Positions 1 to 4,239 of a DNA stretch of 8,278 bases are shown here, in pieces (the stretch's first letter is position 1; each line of letters begins with the position of its first letter). The position numbers and the translations under genes are program-made. Origin of the DNA: an uncultured Roseburia sp. (GTDB lineage Bacteria; Bacillota; Clostridia; Lachnospirales; Lachnospiraceae); assembly GCA_905206195.1 (NCBI GenBank), contig CAJLGN010000045.1, forward strand, positions 1 to 8,278, written 5' to 3'. The notes beneath the pieces are model-generated. The model searched no databases. It saw only the letters and a list, made by a program, of their open reading frames with translations, and was not told the DNA's origin.

Positions 1-139
1 TTTTAAGCAGCGTAGACTTGCCGGCACCATTGATGCCGACAATCGCTGCTTTTTCGTTCGCTTCAATATGAAAGCTTACATCCTTTAAAATTTCGTCAGT
101 CCCGAATGACTTTGAGATGTTCTGACAGGCTAAAATCAT
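1..139 (-). CDS. ABC-F family ATPase, N-terminal fragment
   Basis: Only the first 46 residues lie in the window; the gene continues beyond base 1. The protein opens [20 protein letters not shown] and reaches a clear Walker A P-loop, GINGAGKST (residues 35-43), preceded by the A-loop/beta-strand region usual in ABC ATPases. The short '[13 protein letters not shown]...IL' opening with a P-loop near residue 40 is typical of ABC-F proteins. These are soluble twin-ATPase proteins that act on the ribosome (translation factors or antibiotic protection) rather than in transport. A transporter ATPase cannot be excluded from 46 residues. Its ATG (137-139) overlaps the icd stop as ATGA, and an AGAGGGA-like site lies inside the icd end, so the two genes are probably translationally coupled and share one mRNA. 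Confidence 0.75.
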   Translation of the reverse strand, partial: MILACQNISKSFGTDEILKDVSFHIEANEKAAIVGINGAGKSTLLK

Positions 140-1350
140 GATTGTAATATTCCCTCTAACGTTGTGCGAATTGCCTTGATAAAATCTTCACTGCTCAGGA
201 CAATCGGATTTGAAATCGTCGTGATCAGAGCAAGGTCTTTTGTCATTTTACCATCTTCTATGGTCTTTATACAAGCCTTTTCCAAATGATCTGCAAAATC
301 CATCAGCGCTTTGTTCCCGTCCAGCTCACCGCGTTTTTTCAGAGCTCCCGTCCATGCAAAAATGGTCGCCACCGAGTTCGTCGAGGTCTCCTCCCCCTTC
401 AAATGCTTGTAATAATGGCGCTGCACCGTCCCGTGTGCCGCCTCGTACTCGTAATTGCCATCCGGGGACACCAGCACGGAAGTCATCATCGCGAGAGATC
501 CAAACGCGCTCGATACCATATCGCTCATGACGTCCCCGTCATAATTTTTGCACGCCCAGATATAGCCTCCCTCCGACTTCATCACGCGCGCGACCGCGTC
601 GTCGATGAGCGTGTAAAAATAGGTGATCCCAGCCGCATCAAACTTGTCCTTGTACTCCGCGTCGAAAATCTCCTGAAAAATGTCTTTGAACGTGTGATCA
701 TACTTTTTGGAGATCGTGTCCTTGGTGGCAAACCACAGCTCCTGTTTTGTGTCCAGCGCATAGTTGAAGCAGCTTCTCGCGAAGCTCTCGATGGATCCGC
801 AGAGATTGTGCTGCCCCTGCACGATGCCTGCCCCGGTGAAGTCGTGGATCAGCTCCCTCCTCTCGGTGCCGTCCGCGGCCGTGTAGACCAGCTCACACTT
901 GCCCGCCCCCGGAATCTTCATCTCGCTCGCCTTGTAGACGTCACCGTAAGCGTGGCGCGCGATGGTGATCGGCTTCTTCCAATTCCTCACGCACGGCTCG
1001 ATGCCCTTTACGATGATCGGCGCGCGGAATACCGTTCCATCGAGCATCGCTCGAATCGTGCCATTTGGACTTTTCCACATCTCCTTTAGGTCGTACTCAC
1101 CCATGCGCGCCGCATTCGGTGTGATCGTCGCGCACTTCACGGCGACACCGTATTTTTTCGTGGCGTTGGCCGAGTCCACCGTGACCTGGTCGTCCGTCTC
1201 GTTGCGGTGCGCAAGTCCCAGATCATAATACGCTGTGTTCAACTCCAGAAACGGGCAGAGCAGCTCGTCCTTGATCATCTGCCAGAGGATGCGGGTCATC
1301 TCATCTCCGTCCATCTCAACGAGTGGGGTCGTCATTTTAATCTTTTCCAT
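136..1350 (-). CDS. icd: NADP-dependent isocitrate dehydrogenase (eukaryote-type, homodimeric)
   Basis: This 404-aa enzyme oxidatively decarboxylates isocitrate to 2-oxoglutarate in the cytoplasm, supplying carbon for glutamate and NADPH. It belongs to the subfamily that includes animal IDH1/IDH2, not the E. coli Icd type. The substrate motif KSPNGTIR (93-100) carries Ser94, Asn96 and Arg100, followed by Arg109, Arg132 in ARHAYGD and Tyr139, and these N-terminal positions coincide with human IDH1 numbering. Further on are the catalytic lysine (Lys210 in ATKDT), the metal-binding aspartates Asp250 in LIDD and Asp273/Asp277 in YDGDVMSD, and Arg311-His312 in GTVQRHY, which in this family indicates NADP rather than NAD. 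The length is normal for the family. The start is set by AAAGGAA about 9 bases upstream; an in-frame Met at residue 6 is a weaker alternative. No citrate synthase or aconitase gene is adjacent in this window; the next gene is an ABC-F ATPase overlapping by 4 bases. Confidence 0.96.
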   Translation of the reverse strand: MEKIKMTTPLVEMDGDEMTRILWQMIKDELLCPFLELNTAYYDLGLAHRNETDDQVTVDSANATKKYGVAVKCATITPNAARMGEYDLKEMWKSPNGTIRAMLDGTVFRAPIIVKGIEPCVRNWKKPITIARHAYGDVYKASEMKIPGAGKCELVYTAADGTERRELIHDFTGAGIVQGQHNLCGSIESFARSCFNYALDTKQELWFATKDTISKKYDHTFKDIFQEIFDAEYKDKFDAAGITYFYTLIDDAVARVMKSEGGYIWACKNYDGDVMSDMVSSAFGSLAMMTSVLVSPDGNYEYEAAHGTVQRHYYKHLKGEETSTNSVATIFAWTGALKKRGELDGNKALMDFADHLEKACIKTIEDGKMTKDLALITTISNPIVLSSEDFIKAIRTTLEGILQS

Positions 1351-1376
1351 ATTCAGGTTCCTTTCTTTTTACGATA

Positions 1377-1487
1377 GGATGGGGGCTCCCGATCAGGCGT
1401 CCGCTCTGCCGCATCTGCCCCGCGAAGTTTTCATACATCCAGGGCGGGCTCTATAGAATCCCGTGGAAATAGTCGGAAAGCCCACCC
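1377..1487 (-). promoter_or_regulatory. Candidate structured leader RNA upstream of icd
   Basis: Read as the minus-strand transcript, two stem domains lie side by side. The first pairs GGGUGGGCUUU (1487-1477) with AGAGCCCGCCC (1452-1442), giving 11 bp around a 24-nt loop. The second begins one base later: GGAUG (1440-1436) pairs with CAUCC (1381-1377), and inside it GGGGC (1421-1417) pairs with GCCCC (1386-1382). The first stem contains two positions that are G-U on this strand but A-C mismatches on the other, so the fold fits transcription in the icd direction. It ends about 25 bases before the icd start, and no U-run follows, so it does not look like a plain terminator. I do not recognise it as a known riboswitch or T-box. 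A 38-codon ORF (1393-1509) with AAAGGAG 11 bases before its ATG overlaps it and could be an alternative explanation. Confidence 0.4.
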
Positions 1488-1529
1488 ATTGCGTCCCTGT
1501 TGCCATCATGGAACACCGCTCTCCTTTGC

Positions 1530-1547
1530 ATAATTGTATACAATTAT
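1530..1547. promoter_or_regulatory. Perfect 18-bp palindrome, likely operator for icd
   Basis: The sequence ATAATTGTATACAATTAT is its own reverse complement over all 18 bases. Its centre is about 20 bases downstream of the transcription start predicted from the icd promoter, a position where a bound repressor would block transcription. The TTGTATACAA core resembles operators of GntR-family regulators, and the outer ATAA...TTAT half-sites recall CcpC-type (LysR family) sites of Bacillus citrate genes. The regulator itself cannot be named from the sequence. Confidence 0.55.
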
Positions 1548-1566
1548 TCCATGTCATTGCTATCAT

Positions 1567-1594
1567 ACTATACGTTTTTCCCTCCGTTTGTCAA
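1567..1594 (-). promoter_or_regulatory. Sigma-A promoter for icd
   Basis: On the minus strand a perfect -35 TTGACA (1594-1589) is followed by a 16-bp spacer and a -10 TATAGT (1572-1567, 5 of 6 consensus bases). The predicted start is near 1560, giving an icd leader of about 210 nt that contains the palindrome and the foldable region. Confidence 0.7.
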
Positions 1595-1659
1595 TGAGCA
1601 AAATTTTATATCTCCTATAACTTGTGACATCTTGCACAATTTCATTTTTATTTTCAGTA

Positions 1660-1685
1660 ACACTTCTGCCGTTCCCTCATAAGAT
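1660..1685 (+). promoter_or_regulatory. Possible sigma-K-like promoter for the Cys/Gly-rich gene
   Basis: AC (1660-1661), a 16-bp gap and CATAAGAT followed by A (1678-1686) fit the pattern AC-N16/17-CATANNNTA known for the mother-cell sporulation factor sigma-K in Bacillus. The predicted start would lie about 12 bases before the ribosome binding site. A weak sigma-A reading (GTAACA, 17 bp, TAAGAT) overlaps it. Such short motifs arise by chance easily, so this is a suggestion only. Confidence 0.35.
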
Positions 1686-1715
1686 ACAGTGTAAGAAAAA
1701 TTTGGAGGATGTAAC

Positions 1716-1937
1716 ATGAGTGATTTAGCTGCAACAAACTGTGGTGGATGTAACTGCAACGATGGGGGATGCAACTCCATTATTTGGATCATCTTACTGT
1801 TATGCTGCTGTGGTAACAACGGCTTTGGCAGCGGCAACAACGGATGTGGCAATGACAGCTGTATCTTAATTATCCTGCTTCTCTTCTGCTGCGGCGGTCT
1901 TGGCGGATGCGGCAACGGTTTCGGCTGCGGATGCTAA
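1716..1937 (+). CDS. Cys/Gly-rich mini-protein with two hydrophobic repeat units
   Basis: This 73-aa protein has no function I can name. It contains 14 cysteines and 18 glycines. It is built from two similar units, each a run of 8-10 hydrophobic residues ending in cysteines and followed by a Gly/Asn/Cys tail: SIIWIILLLCCCGNNGFG (21-38) and CILIILLLFCCGGLGG (49-64). The hydrophobic runs are too short for ordinary membrane helices and suit self-assembly or cross-linked surface material. Small Lachnospiraceae proteins of this look carry the odd database name 'chorion class high-cysteine protein' (from memory). Translation is well supported by GGAGG 7 bases before the ATG, and the gene ends at a strong terminator. 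A sporulation-type promoter motif upstream hints at spore-surface use, which is inference. Confidence 0.85.
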   Translation: MSDLAATNCGGCNCNDGGCNSIIWIILLLCCCGNNGFGSGNNGCGNDSCILIILLLFCCGGLGGCGNGFGCGC

Positions 1938-1954
1938 TAGCATAGGATATCAGT

Positions 1955-1981
1955 AAATGGGCGGCAGAGCCGCCCATTTTT
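1955..1981 (+). terminator. Intrinsic terminator after the Cys/Gly-rich gene, probably bidirectional
   Basis: AAATGGGCGGC (1955-1965), loop AGA, GCCGCCCATTT (1969-1979) followed by more T (to 1981) forms a perfect GC-rich hairpin with a U-run. Read on the other strand it keeps the same stem, ending in UUU, and may also stop the converging 49-aa gene, whose stop codon is only 14 bases away. Confidence 0.9.
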
Positions 1982-1994
1982 CATGCGCATATTT

Positions 1995-2144
1995 TTAAGA
2001 ATTCCTTCCCTTTTGCGCCCTCTTTTCTTTGCCGTCCCGCTCCTGTCGGAGTTTTTCCATAACCCTGCACTCTTTGGGCACCTTTCTCTTTCGCACACAC
2101 TCTTCGTCTATTTCATAAACACTGTTGTTCTCTATAACCAGCAT
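1995..2144 (-). CDS. Small charged protein, 49 aa, unknown function
   Basis: This short gene encodes 49 residues starting MLVIENNSVYEIDEECVRKR and ending in a Lys/Arg/Glu/Gln-rich, probably helical tail (residues 30-47). Two cysteines sit at 16 and 26. There is no signal peptide or membrane segment. Support comes from GGAGGG (2158-2153) 8 bases before the ATG, an acidic-then-basic composition typical of real coding sequence, and placement against the terminator at 1955-1981. I do not recognise a named family, though small 'MLVIENNSxYEIDEEC' proteins seem familiar from Lachnospiraceae genomes. It runs divergently from the Met-rich operon, with 88 bases between starts. A plus-strand reading frame of similar span (1983-2189) lacks a ribosome binding site and starts inside the terminator, so I prefer this strand. 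Confidence 0.7.
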   Translation of the reverse strand: MLVIENNSVYEIDEECVRKRKVPKECRVMEKLRQERDGKEKRAQKGRNS

Positions 2145-2183
2145 AGCATTCTCCCTCCACATTACCATCATATGCAGGGTTTG

Positions 2184-2212
2184 TCATAAAGCCCCTTTTC
2201 CCGTCATAGAAT
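2184..2212 (+). promoter_or_regulatory. Possible sigma-E-like promoter for the Met-rich operon
   Basis: TCATAAA (2184-2190), a 14-bp gap and CATAGAAT (2205-2212) resemble the Bacillus sigma-E consensus (KMATATT, 14-15 bp, CATACAMT), with two differences in the -35 and one in the -10. No good sigma-A pair with 16-18 bp spacing is seen here. The start would fall near 2219, leaving a 5' leader of about 14 nt before the ATG at 2233. Confidence 0.4.
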
Positions 2213-2232
2213 GAAAGAAAAAAGGTATGTTT

Positions 2233-2559
2233 ATGGAAAATGCACCATTGACTCCCTTTGACCACATGACACAAAAGAGAGAATTGCAGATGTTAAAAAC
2301 GATGCTTCCCTATATGAAAGAAGCACAAAAAAAACAATTCGCCATATTGATAAAGTATATGGAGCTGCAGAACACCATCCAGGTATTCTCCCACGAGGAT
2401 ATGGTGATGTCCATGTGCTCTGCACCCGAGGAAAACAATAATATGGTGACTATGTTAAACGATCTGCGCCAATTTTGCAGTGCAAAAGAGCAGGAAACAC
2501 TCGACATGCTCACCAACATGTTCTCCATGATGGAGACCTACGAAACCATTTTCAGCTGA
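2233..2559 (+). CDS. Met-rich helical protein, first of a two-gene operon
   Basis: Unknown function. I place the start at 2233 (MENAPLTPFDHM..., 108 aa). AAAGG at 2221-2225 lies 7 bases upstream, whereas the in-frame ATG at 2227 would have only 1 base of spacing. The protein is soluble and predicted all-helical. It has 15 methionines in 108 residues, many on amphipathic segments such as ELQMLKTMLPYMKEAQKKQF, and ends in a second helical stretch rich in Met (near residues 88-101). Two cysteines are present. There is no signal peptide, transmembrane segment or recognisable catalytic motif. The partner gene follows after 18 bases and has the same Met-rich style, including a similar 'MLPYM / MMPFLL' segment, so the two are probably distant paralogues or partners in one complex. 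Confidence 0.8.
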   Translation: MENAPLTPFDHMTQKRELQMLKTMLPYMKEAQKKQFAILIKYMELQNTIQVFSHEDMVMSMCSAPEENNNMVTMLNDLRQFCSAKEQETLDMLTNMFSMMETYETIFS

Positions 2560-2577
2560 GGAAAGGAAAGAAGCCCA

Positions 2578-2859
2578 ATGGCATATGATTTTTTAAACAA
2601 CAATCCCCTCTTACAGAATATGTCACCCGAAAAAATGCAGTTCCTGATGAACTTTGCAACGAGTCAGAAGCCGACGGACATGAAGGATATGATGCCGTTT
2701 TTACTCTCCGCTATGAATTCCGCCAAGTCCAATAACATCCAGTTCACAGAGCCAGAGACCGATCTGCTCTTCAACATTCTAAAACAAAATATGTCTCCTG
2801 ATGAGTCGGCGAAAGCAGATAAGATCATCCAGCTAATGAAAAACAGAAGGGGCGGTTGA
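2578..2859 (+). CDS. Met-rich helical protein, second of a two-gene operon
   Basis: Unknown function, 93 aa. The protein has 10 methionines, no cysteine and no membrane segment. The motif QNMSP occurs twice (13-17 and 70-74), each time followed by a charged helix (EKMQFLMNFA and DESAKADKIIQLM). This suggests two related helical hairpins around a central DMKDMMPFLLSAM segment. The C-terminus is basic (KNRRGG) and its codons form one arm of a hairpin that terminates the converging gene. A purine-rich site (AGGAAAGGAAAG) starts right at the stop of the upstream gene and serves as ribosome binding site. The 18-base gap makes co-transcription with the upstream Met-rich gene very likely. Confidence 0.8.
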   Translation: MAYDFLNNNPLLQNMSPEKMQFLMNFATSQKPTDMKDMMPFLLSAMNSAKSNNIQFTEPETDLLFNILKQNMSPDESAKADKIIQLMKNRRGG

Positions 2860-2871
2860 CACCACTCCTTC
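2839..2871 (-). terminator. Intrinsic terminator of the fusA2 transcription unit
   Basis: On the minus strand GAAGGAGTGGT (2871-2861), loop GTCA and ACCGCCCCTTC (2856-2846) pair at 10 of 11 positions and are followed by TGTTTTT (2845-2839). The hairpin begins 7 bases after the stop of the 437-aa gene and overlaps the 3' end of the converging Met-rich gene. On the plus strand the same hairpin is followed only by TTCATC, a weak terminator for that operon. Confidence 0.6.
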
Positions 2872-2878
2872 TTCATCA

Positions 2879-4192
2879 CTACCAGACAGATGCAACTGTC
2901 ACTTCCAGCACCTTGTCAATTGGCGACGTGCTCATTCCATTCCCGTCCGTCCCCTCAAAATATTTCCTGCTGGCGGATTCAAAGAGAATGTAGATATTGT
3001 CGTCTGTGATCGCGATCTCCTCGGAACAGGGCGGCATCTCCACCTTTCTGGAAGGCCCGTTCGGATTTCCAGTCAATGCCAGCAGAGAGGAATAGACCTT
3101 TAGGTAGGAGGAGTTGTTTCTTCCATAGGAAGTGCTTAGGTATACTGCCCCGCTCGCGTCGAACGCGATGCCCTGCACCTTGCTTGGGATGTTATAGCTT
3201 TTCACAGCATAGAGCTTATCATCCCCGGCATCATAACTGTAGGAGACCAGTTTCGAGTCAAACAGCTTTGTGTGCGTCGCAACCCAGATTCTCCCGCCGT
3301 ACCATGTGATACAGGACGGCGTATTTTTTAGCCGGTATTCATCTGACAGTGCAGAGGCGTCCACGCAGTACCTGGGTGCATCCTCGGCGATCTTCTTGAT
3401 ATAATCGTAGGGGATTCGCTCAAGCGTTCTGGAATTGGAGTGACAGATCCAGACATTCTCACCGTCAAATGCAATACCTCCCAGATGGCTGTCCGACTTC
3501 ATCCCAAGCGTTGCGAGATAATCCCCCGTCTCCTTGTCAAACACCATGAGAGAGCCGGGATTCTCCTCCCCTTCCGCGTAGGAGGTCATCAGAATATATT
3601 CCGTGGTAAAACACAAACCCTGCATGCACTGCGCCTCGCTTGAGATCACATTCTCGAGATAATCGCGCTCTCTCGTCGACGGCATCCCCGGAATGATCAC
3701 ATCGTCCAAAAATCCATAATTGCACTCATTTAGTTTTTTGTTCCTGTAACGAATCCCATCTGCTGAGCGGTACGAATACATCTCCACATTGTAATGGTTG
3801 TCAATCTCGGGCGTCCATTTTGCAAAGAGAATCATATTCCCCGCATTTTCAGAATTGATCTCGGTGATCTTATTCGTATAGCGGATGTCCGTGTACCATC
3901 CGGCAAAATTGTAGCCCTCACGCACAGGGAGTTGCAGCTGAAACGGAAGTCCCTCACGCGCAACGACATCCGGGTTATCATCGTCATTGATTCCACCGTT
4001 TAGGGCATAGATGAGGTGGATCTGCTCCGCGTCATCAAGACCTGTAAACGGATCGATCACCGTCTCTGACCGAAGCTTTGTACCTCTGCCGTCCCCACGC
4101 TTCTCAAAAACATGCATCCTCACAATGTGCGGCTCATTCAAAAGGAGGATGAAGATATATAAGATAATAAACAATTCCTTTTTGACTCTCAT
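2879..4192 (-). CDS. Membrane-anchored protein with InlB-type repeat and propeller-like domain
   Basis: This 437-aa protein starts with a short basic stretch and a hydrophobic segment (LFIILYIFILLLN, residues 7-19), an uncleaved signal anchor or signal peptide without an obvious cleavage site. Residues 59-127 form one Listeria-Bacteroides / InlB B-type repeat, recognised by YALNGG, LPVREGYNFAGWYTD and ILFAKW. Residues about 190-412 contain blade-like repeats (SLMVFDKETGDYLATLG, GGIAFDGENVWICHSN, GGRIWVATH, VQGIAFDASGAVYLSTS) resembling YncE or NHL-type beta-propellers. It probably sits on the outer face of the membrane in adhesion or ligand sensing, but no enzyme motif or sorting signal is seen. 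GGAGGAG lies 8 bases before the ATG. It follows fusA2 by 47 bp without a terminator, so co-transcription is likely though the functional link is unclear. Confidence 0.8.
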   Translation of the reverse strand: MRVKKELFIILYIFILLLNEPHIVRMHVFEKRGDGRGTKLRSETVIDPFTGLDDAEQIHLIYALNGGINDDDNPDVVAREGLPFQLQLPVREGYNFAGWYTDIRYTNKITEINSENAGNMILFAKWTPEIDNHYNVEMYSYRSADGIRYRNKKLNECNYGFLDDVIIPGMPSTRERDYLENVISSEAQCMQGLCFTTEYILMTSYAEGEENPGSLMVFDKETGDYLATLGMKSDSHLGGIAFDGENVWICHSNSRTLERIPYDYIKKIAEDAPRYCVDASALSDEYRLKNTPSCITWYGGRIWVATHTKLFDSKLVSYSYDAGDDKLYAVKSYNIPSKVQGIAFDASGAVYLSTSYGRNNSSYLKVYSSLLALTGNPNGPSRKVEMPPCSEEIAITDDNIYILFESASRKYFEGTDGNGMSTSPIDKVLEVTVASVW

Positions 4193-4239
4193 ATTCTCCG
4201 CTCCTCCTCTCCCTGTATCTCATCTATTACGCAAATCTC

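Larger units (their letters stand above)
1351..1715. other. Divergent control region between icd and the Cys/Gly-rich gene
   Basis: This 365-bp stretch has no conventional gene. From left to right it holds the icd ribosome binding site, a GC-rich foldable icd leader (1377-1487), a short leader ORF with a Shine-Dalgarno site (1393-1509, minus), an 18-bp palindrome (1530-1547), the icd promoter (1567-1594, minus) and a sigma-K-like promoter for the rightward gene (1660-1685). The shift from AT-rich promoter DNA to a GC-rich leader is sharp, at about base 1520. Confidence 0.7.

Noticed and set aside
286..1089. 267-codon plus-strand open frame opposite icd
   Set aside because: It lies entirely antisense to a clearly identified enzyme, has no convincing ribosome binding site, and its Arg/His/Val-rich translation is typical of the complement of GC-biased codons.
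1351..1560. T-box or known riboswitch in the icd leader
   Set aside because: GGGTGGG superficially resembles the T-box core, but the ACCGCG part and the terminator/antiterminator layout are missing, and no known aptamer consensus was recognised.
1568..1915. 115-codon minus-strand frame opposite the Cys/Gly-rich gene
   Set aside because: Its Pro/His/Gln-rich translation is the mirror of Gly/Cys/Leu codons, and the plus strand has a perfect ribosome binding site and terminator.
1983..2189. 68-codon plus-strand frame between the two rightward mini-gene units
   Set aside because: It starts at the U-run of a terminator with no ribosome binding site; the minus strand of the same interval carries a better supported 49-aa gene.
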